Below, in pieces: positions 16,775-25,633 of a DNA stretch of 64,000 bases. Numbering within the stretch: position 1 is the stretch's first letter; each line of letters starts with the position of its first letter. The notes under the pieces were generated by a model. That model saw nothing but the letters and a program-made list of their open reading frames with translations, was not told the DNA's origin and did not search any database. The DNA comes from Bacteroidota bacterium (GTDB lineage: Bacteria > Bacteroidota > Bacteroidia > Palsa-965). A program made the translations under genes and the position numbers. The stretch lies in contig VBWE01000011.1 of the NCBI GenBank assembly GCA_006218065.1, positions 22,994-86,993 on the forward strand. Direction: 5' to 3'.

Positions 16775-18637
16775 ATGGCCCGAAGCAATTCAAATATACT
16801 GAAAATGAGGCTATTATTACTATCCGGGCTTGTATTTATTGTTATTCCCGGCCCGGTTTCCGCACAGACGGGCCCTGGCGGAGTGGGATCAAGCGCCAAC
16901 AATAAGCTTTGGCTGGATGCGAACCGCGGTACAACCCTTGCCGGGGCAGCCGTAACAGCCTGGTCCGACCAGTCGGGCGCTGCGAACAATGCCGCCCCGC
17001 CCTCCGTCGCCGCCCGCCCCAACCTCGTCGCCGGAACGGTAAACGGTTATCCTTCCATCAATTTCGACGGCACGGATGATGAATTCCGCGTTACGGACAA
17101 TGCTTCCCTTGATCTTACTTCCTGGCAGATTTATATCGTGGTAAGAGCCGATGTGCTGAAAAATTACAACGCCATGGTCGTGAAGGGTGACGACGGAATG
17201 GAAAATTATGAAATGCTTTCTTACAGCGACGGTAACGTGCATACGCCTATCCGCTGGACGGATGCCACGCGCACATTTCCGAGTTCGGCAGGCGGACAAC
17301 TGACCACGACCGGTTTTAATATCCTGGAATATTCCTATTCCGCCGCAGTGGGCCGCGATGTGTACAAGAACAACGCAAGCATTTATACCGACAACGAAAG
17401 CAAAACGCCAGCGGCCAATAATTTCGACCTGTACATCGCCAACGAACGATCTACTGCAGGCCGTTTCCACGACGGCGATATTGCCGAACTGGCTATTTTC
17501 AACGCGCCGTTAAATTCTGCGCAGCGTATTATTGTCAACAATTACCTGTCTGCAAAATACGGTTTGACGCTTTCCGCAAACGATCTCTATACGATGGACA
17601 ATCCGGCTAACGGCGATTTCGATCACGATGTGGCCGGGATCGGTCGCGTAAGTGCAGCCAATATCCAGAGCGATTCGCGCGGATCGGGTGCGGTGCGGGT
17701 GAATAATCCGTCCGGGCTCGGGAACAACGAATACTTTATGTGGGGACATAATAACGGCACCTGGGGCTCCTGGGGCGTGGCCGATCTCCCGGTCGGTATC
17801 CAGTCGCGGCTGGCGCGCGAGTGGCGGCCGAGCGAAACCGGCGACGTGGGTACGATCGACATCGGTTTTGATCTTTCCAACCTCGGACCGATTACCACGA
17901 GCGACCTGCGTTTGCTGATCGATACCGATAACGACGGCGTGTTTTCCGACGAGACTGCGGGCGGCGGCGGTGTGATTTCGGGCGCGAGCCTGGTGGGCGG
18001 ATTGTATTATTTCACCGGCATCAACATGGTGGACAGCCGCCGTTTTACGATCGGTTCCATCAACTCGACGCAGACGCCGCTTCCGGTGGAGTTCACCGAG
18101 TTCAACGCCGTGATGACGGACGGGCAGGTACAGATCAACTGGACTACGGCCAGCGAAGTGAACAACGATTATTTCGAGATCGAACGTTCGAAGAACGGTA
18201 CGGATTTCGAAGTGCTCGGCCGCGTGGAAGGTGCAGGAAACAGTACCGTGAACATCGACTATTTCGAACTCGATGCCAAACCGTACGAAGGAACTTCCTA
18301 TTACCGCATCCGGCAGGTGGACTTCAACGGCGAAAGCAGCCGCACGAAAATAGTCGCAGTCAATCTCTTCTACGACAAGAAAAAAGGCATCATGACCTAT
18401 CCGAACCCGTCCACGATCGAAGATTTGAAAATTGAACTGACCGGTTTCAAGGACGAAGAAGTACTCGTGGTACTGCGCGACATCAAAGGCAACGAGATCG
18501 CGACGAAAATGCAATTCATTGCAGAAGGCGCCACGATCATCGGGCTTGACCCGGGACGCACCGTTGCGCCGGGGACTTACCTGGTGGTGGCTTCATCGAA
18601 GAATGAATTGTTTACGCAGAAGGTGGTGATCAGGTAA
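16775..18637 (+). CDS. Secreted LamG/concanavalin-like protein with T9SS sorting domain
   Basis: 620 residues. A signal peptide (hydrophobic core LLLLSGLVFIVIPG; cleavage near VSAQ) allows a start at either 16775 or the Met 10 codons later. A LamG-like jelly roll follows (about 40-260, NKLWLDANRGTT, GYPSINFDGTDDEF), then a segment with GDFDHDVAGIGRV, a fibronectin-III-like strand region (VQINWTTASEVNNDYFEIER) and a type IX C-terminal sorting domain (MTYPNPSTIEDLKIEL ... PGTYLVVASSKNELFTQKVVIR). It is probably a surface adhesin or glycan-binding protein. It is paralogous over most of its length with the protein at 47777-50566. Confidence 0.85.
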   Translation: MARSNSNILKMRLLLLSGLVFIVIPGPVSAQTGPGGVGSSANNKLWLDANRGTTLAGAAVTAWSDQSGAANNAAPPSVAARPNLVAGTVNGYPSINFDGTDDEFRVTDNASLDLTSWQIYIVVRADVLKNYNAMVVKGDDGMENYEMLSYSDGNVHTPIRWTDATRTFPSSAGGQLTTTGFNILEYSYSAAVGRDVYKNNASIYTDNESKTPAANNFDLYIANERSTAGRFHDGDIAELAIFNAPLNSAQRIIVNNYLSAKYGLTLSANDLYTMDNPANGDFDHDVAGIGRVSAANIQSDSRGSGAVRVNNPSGLGNNEYFMWGHNNGTWGSWGVADLPVGIQSRLAREWRPSETGDVGTIDIGFDLSNLGPITTSDLRLLIDTDNDGVFSDETAGGGGVISGASLVGGLYYFTGINMVDSRRFTIGSINSTQTPLPVEFTEFNAVMTDGQVQINWTTASEVNNDYFEIERSKNGTDFEVLGRVEGAGNSTVNIDYFELDAKPYEGTSYYRIRQVDFNGESSRTKIVAVNLFYDKKKGIMTYPNPSTIEDLKIELTGFKDEEVLVVLRDIKGNEIATKMQFIAEGATIIGLDPGRTVAPGTYLVVASSKNELFTQKVVIR

Positions 18638-18649
18638 CTTCCCAATACC

Positions 18650-18879
18650 AACTTTCTCCAAAGGAGTCCTTCGGACAAATACCGACTTTCCAATAACTAA
18701 AAATCACGATGTCACCCTGAGCGCAGACGAAGGGTGTGTACCGGGTACTTCTGTACAACGGATGTATTACACACCCTTCGTCTGCACTCAGGGTGACATT
18801 CTTATGCTTAGTGTAGCGTTCTTATAATGTTTGTACCTGGCCACGCGTGTTTGTCCGAAGGACTCCTTTGGAGAAAGTT
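18650..18879. repeat. Doubly nested inverted-repeat element F1
   Basis: The outer arms are 30 bases and perfectly complementary (18650-18679 and 18850-18879, beginning AACTTTCTCCAAAGGAGTCC). The inner arms are 32 bases with one mismatch (18709-18740 and 18768-18799, beginning ATGTCACCCTGAGCGCAG). The inner hairpin is homologous to 32981-33058, and a piece of the outer arm recurs at 29842-29891. It occupies the spacer before the LpxL-like gene, and its right arm ends 36 bp before that start codon. Confidence 0.85.
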
Positions 18880-18901
18880 ACCGTTTAAAAGTTTTGAGTG
18901 C

Positions 18902-18909
18902 TACCTTTG
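18902..18909 (+). promoter_or_regulatory. -7 box TACCTTTG abutting the acyltransferase start
   Basis: A perfect TAnnTTTG box ends five bases before the ATG at 18915. Transcription starting about seven bases downstream of the box centre would give a leaderless or nearly leaderless mRNA. This position also argues for 18915 rather than an upstream start that would lie inside repeat F1. Confidence 0.55.
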
Positions 18910-18914
18910 CCCCC

Positions 18915-19796
18915 ATGCAGGCCCTAGGCTTTTACCTCCTGTTACCTTTTATCTACCTGGTCTCGGTATTGCCATTCCCGCTGCTCTATCTTTTTTCGGA
19001 TTTCGTTTTTTTCTGGGTGTTCATCGTGTTCGGCTATCGCCGGAAAGTGGTGATGCAAAACCTGCGCAACGCATTCCCCGAAAAAAGCGAAAAGGAACTG
19101 AAACAGATTTGCCGCCGGTTTTACCGCTACCTCTGCGACCTGTTCATCGAAACCTTCAAAACGCTTACGGTCAGCAAAGAAACCATGCTCCGGCATTGCG
19201 TGATCACGCCGCAGGCTGCTGAAATTTTCGACCGTTACCATGCTGAAAAACGTCACATCATCATCGTCATGGGTCATTTCGGGAACTGGGAATGGGCGGG
19301 GAATTCGTTCAGCCTTACGCGCAAACACCAGCTTTACGTGATCTATCACCCGCTTCAGCATAAATACTTCAACCGGCTGATCGTGAATATGCGGACGCGC
19401 TTCGGCACCAAACTCATCCCGATGCGCGATACGATGAAGCAGATGCTCACCAACCGCGATACCGGCCTGAACGCCACCGCCTTCATCGCCGACCAGACTC
19501 CCCTGCCCGACCGCGCCTACTGGATGCAGTTTATGAACCAGGATACGCCCGTGTTTTTCGGAACAGAAAAGATCGCGCAGAAGCTGGACTACCCGGTCAT
19601 CTATACTTCGGTCCGGCGGCTCCGCCGCGGGTATTATGAAATCACCGCGGAAATCCTGTTCGATCATCCCGCCAAAACTTCCGCAGGCGAAGTAACCGAA
19701 TCCCACACGCGCCGGCTCGAAAAAGACATCCACGCGCAGCCCGAAAACTGGCTCTGGTCGCACAGGCGCTGGAAGCACAAGCGACCTTCTGCATAA
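18915..19796 (+). CDS. LpxL/HtrB-like lysophospholipid acyltransferase
   Basis: 293 residues from the ATG at 18915. An N-terminal membrane anchor (LLLPFIYLVSVLPFPLLYLF) is followed by the acyltransferase domain with the catalytic HFGNWEWAG (HxxxxE type) around residue 115 and FIADQTPLPDRAYWMQF around 195. Family members add the secondary acyl chains to lipid A at the inner membrane. The reading frame extends upstream into repeat F1 but has no plausible start or conservation there. Confidence 0.87.
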   Translation: MQALGFYLLLPFIYLVSVLPFPLLYLFSDFVFFWVFIVFGYRRKVVMQNLRNAFPEKSEKELKQICRRFYRYLCDLFIETFKTLTVSKETMLRHCVITPQAAEIFDRYHAEKRHIIIVMGHFGNWEWAGNSFSLTRKHQLYVIYHPLQHKYFNRLIVNMRTRFGTKLIPMRDTMKQMLTNRDTGLNATAFIADQTPLPDRAYWMQFMNQDTPVFFGTEKIAQKLDYPVIYTSVRRLRRGYYEITAEILFDHPAKTSAGEVTESHTRRLEKDIHAQPENWLWSHRRWKHKRPSA

Positions 19797-19836
19797 CTGC
19801 CCGGCAGTTGCCCGATTCATTTAAAATATCTTCACT

Positions 19837-20057
19837 AGCCGAAGCCTCAGAGGCTGTTAGGAATTTGTTTTTCGAGATTACAGCGGAGGATTTTTCACCC
19901 AGATGACCTGCCTGCGCGTAGCCGCTACGGCGGAGGCAGGGGCGTTTTTTGAACAAGTAGCAGGAGGCTACAGGTGAAAAAAGCAACGAAGTATGGGTGA
20001 AAAAGATCCGCTGGAAGCCGGAAGGATAATTTCCTAACAGCCTCTCAGACTTCGGCT
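19837..20057. repeat. Terminal-inverted-repeat element A (MITE-like or structured RNA)
   Basis: About 220 bp with 28-base imperfect terminal arms (19837-19864 and 20030-20057) carrying GAGGCTGTTAGGAA. Internal landmarks TGTTTTTCGAGATT (after the left arm) and GGGTGAAAAAGA ... CCGGAAGGAT (before the right arm) recur in element B at 21106-21268, whose outer arms are different. A smaller palindrome based on GCCGCTACGGC lies inside. No open reading frame is credible. It ends about 22 bp before the desaturase promoter box. Confidence 0.78.
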
Positions 20058-20079
20058 CCCTGCCGACTATTGAAAATCG

Positions 20080-20087
20080 TAACTTTG
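20080..20087 (+). promoter_or_regulatory. -7 box TAACTTTG abutting the desaturase start
   Basis: A TAnnTTTG box ends six bases before the ATG at 20094, so the message would be leaderless or nearly so. This supports 20094 as the start rather than the in-frame TTG at 20070, which lies upstream of the box. Confidence 0.52.
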
Positions 20088-20093
20088 CCGACC

Positions 20094-21101
20094 ATGCCTC
20101 AGGATTCCAGGCCCAGTTTATCCGGCAAATCGCTTATCCTGGCCACTAAACCTTTTGCGAAGGAAGTGCGCTGGAAAAGCTGGTATTATACCCTGTCCAC
20201 TTTCTTCATTATGCTCGCCCTGCTGGCCGGAACGGTGTGGAATTATCACTGGTCGCTGAAAATCGTATGCAGCGTGCTCGGGGGATTGACTGTTGTACGT
20301 ATGTTCGTTATTTACCACGATCACCAGCATCACGCCATTCTCGATAAATCCGTCCCGGCCAAATGGCTGATGACTTTATTCGGCCTGTATATTTTAGCGC
20401 CGACGAGTATCTGGAAACGGTCGCACGATTATCACCACAAGCACAATTCCAAACTGTTCAGTGCGAGCATCGGCTCGTACCCGATCGTAACGCGGAAAAA
20501 ATTCCTGGAAGCCGCACCCGGCGAAAAAAGGCTTTACCTCGTAACGCGTCACCCGGTTATGATCTTCGGCGGATACATCAGCATGTTTTTCGTAGGCATG
20601 TGCATCGATTCTTTCCGCAGCAACCCGTCCAAACATAAAGATTCGCTGCTGGCGCTGATCCTTCACCTGCTTGCGGGAGCGGCCATCGCGTATTTCGGCG
20701 GATGGCAGATGCTGCTGCTGACCTGGATTATTCCGTTCACCATTGCCTGCGGACTGGGCGCGTATCTTTTTTACGCGCAGCATAATTTTCCCGGCGTTAC
20801 CTTCCGCGACAACCAGGACTGGTCGTACGAAGGCGCAGCGATCGAATCATCGAGCTATATGAAAATGAATCCGGTGATGCGTTGGTTTACCGCCAATATC
20901 GGGTATCATCATATTCATCACGTCAATTCGCGGATCCCGTTTTACCGGCTTCCCGAAGTGATGGACGCTATTCCCGAACTGCAGCAGGCCAGGACAACGA
21001 GCCTGAACCCCGTGGAAATGTACCGCTGCCTGATGCTGAAAATCTGGGATCCCGAAAAAGGGAAAATGATCCGGCTGAACGAATTGAACAGCGCCGCCTG
21101 A
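20094..21101 (+). CDS. Membrane fatty acid desaturase
   Basis: 335 residues with four to five membrane segments. The three di-iron histidine boxes are present: YHDHQHH (about 80), HDYHHKHN (about 115) and YHHIHHVNS (about 270). It introduces a double bond into membrane lipid acyl chains using O2 and an electron donor. The tail KMIRLNELNSAA follows the last box. It lies alone between the two related repeat elements A and B. The neighbouring LpxL-like acyltransferase suggests a local lipid-modification theme, though the genes are separated by elements and have separate promoters. Confidence 0.92.
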   Translation: MPQDSRPSLSGKSLILATKPFAKEVRWKSWYYTLSTFFIMLALLAGTVWNYHWSLKIVCSVLGGLTVVRMFVIYHDHQHHAILDKSVPAKWLMTLFGLYILAPTSIWKRSHDYHHKHNSKLFSASIGSYPIVTRKKFLEAAPGEKRLYLVTRHPVMIFGGYISMFFVGMCIDSFRSNPSKHKDSLLALILHLLAGAAIAYFGGWQMLLLTWIIPFTIACGLGAYLFYAQHNFPGVTFRDNQDWSYEGAAIESSSYMKMNPVMRWFTANIGYHHIHHVNSRIPFYRLPEVMDAIPELQQARTTSLNPVEMYRCLMLKIWDPEKGKMIRLNELNSAA

Positions 21102-21105
21102 TCAG

Positions 21106-21268
21106 AAGCCATCTCAAAAATGTTTTTCGAGATTTTTCCAAGTATTTTTCGTTCTGGCGAATATCGTTTCGTAGCGCATAGTCGGGCACTCTGTGCAAGA
21201 AAGGATGTGAAGACAGGGCGAAAAAGACGTAGCGGAAAATCCGGAAGGATATTTTTGAGATGGCTTCT
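21106..21268. repeat. Terminal-inverted-repeat element B
   Basis: About 163 bp with perfect 18-base terminal arms (AGAAGCCATCTCAAAAAT; 21106-21123 and 21251-21268). It shares the inner TGTTTTTCGAGATT and GGGCGAAAAAGA ... CCGGAAGGAT landmarks with element A while its outer arms differ. The right arm overlaps the stop codon (21267-21269) of the following minus-strand gene. Confidence 0.78.
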
Positions 21269-22796
21269 AGTTCAGGAATTCCTGGCACCTGCGTTTCCGG
21301 ACTTCGAGGAATGATTTGCGCGTAACCTTGCTCTCCAGCCAGCCCACGAGATCGAAATTTCCCAAAGCGCCTTTTTCAAATTTATCGTATTCGATCGCCG
21401 CGAGCAGGTGATCGTGCAGCTGGCTGAAAGCTTCCGTTTGCTGCGCTTTCGAAGGGATCGCTTTGATCTTGGTGCGGATAAAATCCATGATCAGCGCTTC
21501 CACTTTGTACAACTTCTGCTTTTTCAGCAGCATCCGGTACGTGGATTTGATGCGGTATTCCAGCAGTTCCTGGTCGCCCTGCTCGAAGTGAATGATGAGA
21601 CTTTTGATGTACGCCCAGGCGATCAGGTCGGGACGCATTTCGCCCGACATCTGCAGGAGGTCCTGCGTAAACCGGTTCGCTCTTTTCCAGTTGCCGAGCG
21701 TCATGTACAGCGTTACCGCCATGTTCCTGAAATGCAGCAGGTCGATGGTGGAAAACTGCGTGGGCGGGTTGTTCCCGATCAGTTCCTCGATTTCCTGCGC
21801 CACCGTATCCGCTTCTTCGAAATTTCCGACCGTAGTCATCACGAAAAATTTTTTCGAAAGAAAATGGAACTGCGTATCCAGTCCGACGTTTTTCGTGCGC
21901 TTGACTAAATCTTCCAGCACGCCCAGCGTAGATAAGGCTTCCCGGAATTTCCGCAGGGCGATCTCGCAGATGATTTTGTTGCTGATGGACGCGAGAAAAA
22001 CATGCGGACGCACTTCGAAAAAATGCTCGTGTTTCCAGAGCAGTTCCTGCGTTTTGATCAGGTACTTGTACATTTCTTCGAGCTCGTCGGAAATGTGGCG
22101 GTACAAATACTGGCAGCGGTAGAAAAAGAAAAGCGAGTACGGGTCCGAAAACTCGTCTTCACTGAATTTATTCACTTCATTGAATACCGCATCGAAAGGT
22201 TCCATGTCCTTTTTGTTGCGCACGAAACCGCGCAGCACCGTGGTGGCCACGAGTTTATCGGAAGCTCTCCGGAGCTGCATGGCCTTGGTTTTCATGCTTT
22301 CGAGCAGGAACCATTCATTGTAAACGGAATCGATTTTTTTGAGCGTGGCTTCGTTGATCTCCCGTTCGCGCGCCAGCAGCAGCTCCCAGTCGAGCACTTC
22401 TTCCAGGTTTTCGTGCAGATCGTAACGCGTGGCCGTTTTTTTGGCGCGGGCGAGTATCTTTTTGCACTGATCCGACAAACCTTTCCGGTGAAGCACTTCC
22501 ACCCGGTCGAGCATGCGGCGCATTTCCTGCTTTACGCTGGAACCATGGTACGCGGTAAGTCCGTCGAGAATAAAATTGTAGAGGTAGTTTTTCGCGACCG
22601 CAAAAGCCGACGATTCCGACGTGTACGCAAGTTTTTTGATCAGCGCAGCTTCGTTGTACTCGCGCTGCCGCTCAATCGCGTCAAAAAGCAGGATGTATTT
22701 GTTTTTCCCGCCTTTCTGGTGAAAAGAAGAGAGCTTTTTGATATAACCCTTTTCGTTTTTCGTCAGCGATTTGATCAGTTCAAAAAGAGGCTCCAT
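21267..22796 (-). CDS. Helical-repeat hypothetical protein, Bacteroidota-type
   Basis: 509 residues, almost entirely helical, rich in charged residues and without signal peptide or membrane segment. I do not recognise a named family. The N-terminal motif (LFELIKSLTKNEKGYIKK, then YILLFDAI) recurs in the 500-residue protein at 46201-47703 (LLFDIIQSMSKNEKGFFKK, then YLRLFDVI), and both end with a short block before the C-terminus (LVGWLESKV versus LIHWMEKKV). The pattern of paired helices suggests a TPR-like scaffold in the cytoplasm. Its stop codon is supplied inside element B. Confidence 0.8.
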   Translation of the reverse strand: MEPLFELIKSLTKNEKGYIKKLSSFHQKGGKNKYILLFDAIERQREYNEAALIKKLAYTSESSAFAVAKNYLYNFILDGLTAYHGSSVKQEMRRMLDRVEVLHRKGLSDQCKKILARAKKTATRYDLHENLEEVLDWELLLAREREINEATLKKIDSVYNEWFLLESMKTKAMQLRRASDKLVATTVLRGFVRNKKDMEPFDAVFNEVNKFSEDEFSDPYSLFFFYRCQYLYRHISDELEEMYKYLIKTQELLWKHEHFFEVRPHVFLASISNKIICEIALRKFREALSTLGVLEDLVKRTKNVGLDTQFHFLSKKFFVMTTVGNFEEADTVAQEIEELIGNNPPTQFSTIDLLHFRNMAVTLYMTLGNWKRANRFTQDLLQMSGEMRPDLIAWAYIKSLIIHFEQGDQELLEYRIKSTYRMLLKKQKLYKVEALIMDFIRTKIKAIPSKAQQTEAFSQLHDHLLAAIEYDKFEKGALGNFDLVGWLESKVTRKSFLEVRKRRCQEFLN

Positions 22797-22895
22797 ACAA
22801 CCGGCTAAGGGAAACGAAATTGTTTGCTATATACAAGTTTAGTTAAAAAGCCGGAAGCGGACCGAATCGGATCCGATATAAATAGTACCTCCATG

Positions 22896-23168
22896 TTTAA
22901 AATTCCTCCGGGGGCGTTTTATAGAAAAGTCTTTTGTGCGTCGGAATGGATTCCGTTCACCGTTTACCGTTTTCAGTTTGCCGTTTTGATATTGCAAGGA
23001 AGTCGTCAAAATCTACATTCTTCTTTATTTCAACAATACAAAACGGCAAATGGTAAACTGAAAACGGTAAACGGTGAACGGTGAACGGTAAACTGAAAAC
23101 GGTAAACGGAATCTATTCCGACATAAACAGTTCCTGGTTTTGTAACAGGCGCCCGGAGGAATTTTAAA
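22896..23168. repeat. Nested composite hairpin element E2 with unequal heptad arms
   Basis: About 273 bp. The outer ends TTTAAAATTCCTCC and GCCCGGAGGAATTTTAAA are shared with E1 and E3. Inner arms are 7-base words (TTCACCG, TTTACCG, TTTTCAG, TTTGCCG). The left arm (22950-22988) is 39 bases and the right (23039-23112) is 74 bases. The difference, 35 bases, is exactly five words, and the shared parts are complementary. It fills the divergent-side spacer between the helical hypothetical and the M20 amidohydrolase. Confidence 0.85.
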
Positions 23169-23172
23169 CAAT

Positions 23173-24375
23173 TCAACACCCCAATTCCTTGTACGTAATC
23201 CACGCCAGCAGGCCCATGCCCGTTTCCAGCGCATTTTCATCGATATCGAAATCCGAGGTATGCACGCCTTTTGTAAAACGGCCGTCGGGCGAAGCCGTTC
23301 CCAGCCGGTAGAAACAGGCGGGCAATTGCTGCGAGAAGTACGCGAAATCTTCGGCGGTCATCCGCATATCCAGCTGCGTTACATTTTCTTTCCCGAGGAA
23401 TTCTTCCGCTGCTGCCTGCGCGCGGCCCGTCAGGTCGGGATGGTTGATGAGGTACGGATACCCTTTACGCACTTCGAAATCGCAAACCGCACCCATTTCT
23501 TTCGCCAGGGTTTCGGCGGTACTCTTCATAAATACATGCGCTTTTTCACGCCACTCTTCGTGCATCGTGCGGAAAGTTCCCTGGATATGAACCGTATCCG
23601 GAATAACGTTCGTCGCGCCCAGTCCTTCGATCCGCCCGAAAGCCAGCACGGTCGGAACAGCCGGTGTGATCTTCGTTTTTTCTTCCATGAACAAAGCATG
23701 CAAGGCCGTGATGATCGTGGAACCCACGATGATCGGGTTCACGTAATCCTGCGGCATGGCCGCATGGCCGCCTTTTCCTTTGATCGTGATGTACAGTTCA
23801 TCGGTAGAAGCCATGTACATGCCGCTGCGGAAGCCGACTTTCCCGGCAGGCAGCGATGGGAAAACATGCTGCGCGAAAATCGCTTCAGGACTCGGATGAT
23901 TGAGCACACCTTCGGCAATCATCAGCGATGCGCCGCCGGGAAGTTTTTCTTCGCCGGGCTGGAAAATAAGTTTAACCGTTCCTTCAAAGCGGTCGCGAAG
24001 CTGGTTCAGGATGCCTGCCGCGCCGAGCAGCGATGCAGAATGGACATCGTGGCCGCAGGCGTGCATCACCCCGCTGTTCTTTGATTTGTATTCGGTTTCG
24101 CCGGTTTCGGTGATCGGGAGCGCATCCATATCAGCGCGCAGCGCGACGGTTTTTTTCGCGGGATTTTTTCCTTCGATCAGCGCCACGATCCCTGTTTTCA
24201 CGAAGCCGGTTTTGTACGGAATTTTCAGTTCATCCAGCGCTGCGCAGATGTAGGCGGACGTGTTGAATTCTTCGAAAGAAAGTTCCGGGTGCGCGTGCAG
24301 GTGCCTGCGATAGGCTATCGTTTTGGCCAGGCTGCTTTTGGCCAGCTGTTTTATACTGTCGATCAGGTCGGACAT
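23173..24375 (-). CDS. M20 family amidohydrolase (N-acyl-amino-acid/hippurate hydrolase type)
   Basis: 400 residues. RRHLHAHPELSFEE (23-36) opens the domain. Metal-site motifs are visible: MHACGHDVH (Cys and His ligands, about 107), PGEEKLPGG (catalytic and metal Glu, about 142), AQHVFPSLP (about 172) and the late RMTAEDFAYFSQ (about 345). These are M20D features; such enzymes cleave N-acyl amino acids or related amides in the cytoplasm. The lid/dimerisation region starts GKGGHAAMPQDYVNP (about 203). The start lies 26 bp beyond the SIR2-like gene's stop, so the two could be cotranscribed with SIR2 first. Confidence 0.93.
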   Translation of the reverse strand: MSDLIDSIKQLAKSSLAKTIAYRRHLHAHPELSFEEFNTSAYICAALDELKIPYKTGFVKTGIVALIEGKNPAKKTVALRADMDALPITETGETEYKSKNSGVMHACGHDVHSASLLGAAGILNQLRDRFEGTVKLIFQPGEEKLPGGASLMIAEGVLNHPSPEAIFAQHVFPSLPAGKVGFRSGMYMASTDELYITIKGKGGHAAMPQDYVNPIIVGSTIITALHALFMEEKTKITPAVPTVLAFGRIEGLGATNVIPDTVHIQGTFRTMHEEWREKAHVFMKSTAETLAKEMGAVCDFEVRKGYPYLINHPDLTGRAQAAAEEFLGKENVTQLDMRMTAEDFAYFSQQLPACFYRLGTASPDGRFTKGVHTSDFDIDENALETGMGLLAWITYKELGC

Positions 24376-24401
24376 GGCGTCAAATATAGCCGGGATTTAA
24401 T

Positions 24402-25553
24402 TTATGACAACCCGGAACTGAGAAATTGCTCCAGGCCGCCCGACAGGTAGGTGAACCGGTCTTTACCGAAAAGCAACTCGTACTGCGCTTTGGCCGATTC
24501 GCCGTGCTGTACAACGATCACATCATTTTTCGGCAGCGTTTTCCCGCTCGAGTTTTTCGCCCGCACCAGCAGCGACTTGATGGCGATATCTTCCGGCGGC
24601 AGCGAATAACCGATAATGATCAGCCGGTCGGCATTCCGGATCGCTTCCAGCGCCGATTTCCAGATGTGCAGCAGGTTCGAATCGCGCACGTCCCGTTCAA
24701 AGGAAGGTGCCACGATCAGGCTTTTCAGCGGACCGTTGCCGCAATGACAGGAATTCAGCGTATCGGTTTCGTTGCGGAACGACTGGTGAATAATATTGCC
24801 TGACGGGTTGATATACACGTGATCGCAGAGGTCGCATTTCAGCCAGTTGAGCGAGCCGTGCAGTTTCAGTATCTGCAGGTAGGTTTCTTTGGTCGGGTAA
24901 ATAACTTCACCGGTGTCTTCTTCCGCATGGCGCCAGCTGAAACCGAAATCAACGTTCCGCGGATCCTTGATATTCTGCCGGTAGATTTCCATTTCCACCT
25001 TGGTATCGTAGTTCGTCGTGATCAGCGCGGTTTTATTCGCGGCGGAAATCTGCTGCGTAACGAAACCGACAAACCTGTCGAGCTTTGATTTTTCTTCGGC
25101 TGTATAATACGGCTGATCTTTCAGTGTTTCGTAAATCGCCCGGTCGAGCAGTCTCCGGTAGTAGTTGAGATCTTTTGCCGAATAGCTGTTTTCCCTTTGC
25201 ACACGGAAATCTTTTACCGGGAAAGGAACGTTGTTGTTCACGTTCAGGTGATCGACCAGGGAAAGAATTTCGGTGATGAGCGGGAACTGGATTTCCTTTT
25301 TCTTTTCCGCCGCCGCATTTTCATATTCCTGCCAGCGATTTTGCAAACCCGGCATCAGGGAGTACAGAAAGTACAACAGGTCTTCTTCCATTTCCCTGCG
25401 GACCGCAGGCGGGAAATCGCTGTGCGGGTTTTCGGCGAACAGGTTTCCCTGGGCAATGGAATCGAGAATCACCGGAAGTATTTCGCGCGTAAGCGGAATG
25501 CCGAAAGGTTTCGATGCCCCGGCGCCCATGAAAATGGCAATCTTTTTTCCCAT
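24402..25553 (-). CDS. SIR2-like NAD-binding protein with zinc motif
   Basis: 383 residues. The Rossmann start FMGAGASKPFGIP (8-20) is followed by TTNYD (Asn181), LHGSLNW (His232) and a Cys cluster (Cys240, Cys243, Cys269, Cys271), with LIIIGYSLPPEDIAIKSLL near 300. Asn and His at these places match the catalytic pair of SIR2 enzymes, and the HGSLNW form is common in SIR2 proteins used as NADase effectors in anti-phage defence. No partner gene is visible, so a housekeeping deacylase-like or unknown role remains possible. The ATG is flush against the heptad hairpin at 25554. Confidence 0.85.
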   Translation of the reverse strand: MGKKIAIFMGAGASKPFGIPLTREILPVILDSIAQGNLFAENPHSDFPPAVRREMEEDLLYFLYSLMPGLQNRWQEYENAAAEKKKEIQFPLITEILSLVDHLNVNNNVPFPVKDFRVQRENSYSAKDLNYYRRLLDRAIYETLKDQPYYTAEEKSKLDRFVGFVTQQISAANKTALITTNYDTKVEMEIYRQNIKDPRNVDFGFSWRHAEEDTGEVIYPTKETYLQILKLHGSLNWLKCDLCDHVYINPSGNIIHQSFRNETDTLNSCHCGNGPLKSLIVAPSFERDVRDSNLLHIWKSALEAIRNADRLIIIGYSLPPEDIAIKSLLVRAKNSSGKTLPKNDVIVVQHGESAKAQYELLFGKDRFTYLSGGLEQFLSSGLS

Positions 25554-25629
25554 ATTTCGAATTGCGAATGCCGAATGTCGAATGATGAAGGGATGATCAC
25601 TTCGGCATTCGCAATTCGGTATTCGGCAT
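25554..25629. repeat. Heptad-word hairpin (ATnnnGA type)
   Basis: The left arm begins at the base next to the SIR2-like start codon and has five words ATnnnGA with triplets TTC, TGC, GCC, GTC and ATG. The complementary right arm has four words with triplets GCC, ACC, TGC and GCC. The element fills all but four bases of the 80-bp spacer to the next gene's stop codon. Confidence 0.8.
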
Positions 25630-25633
25630 TATT

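Noticed and set aside
10760..25553. Anti-phage defence island built from the patatin-like and SIR2-like genes
   Set aside because: The two genes are about 13 kb apart, separated by housekeeping genes, and no cyclase, restriction, TIR or other defence partner lies beside either.
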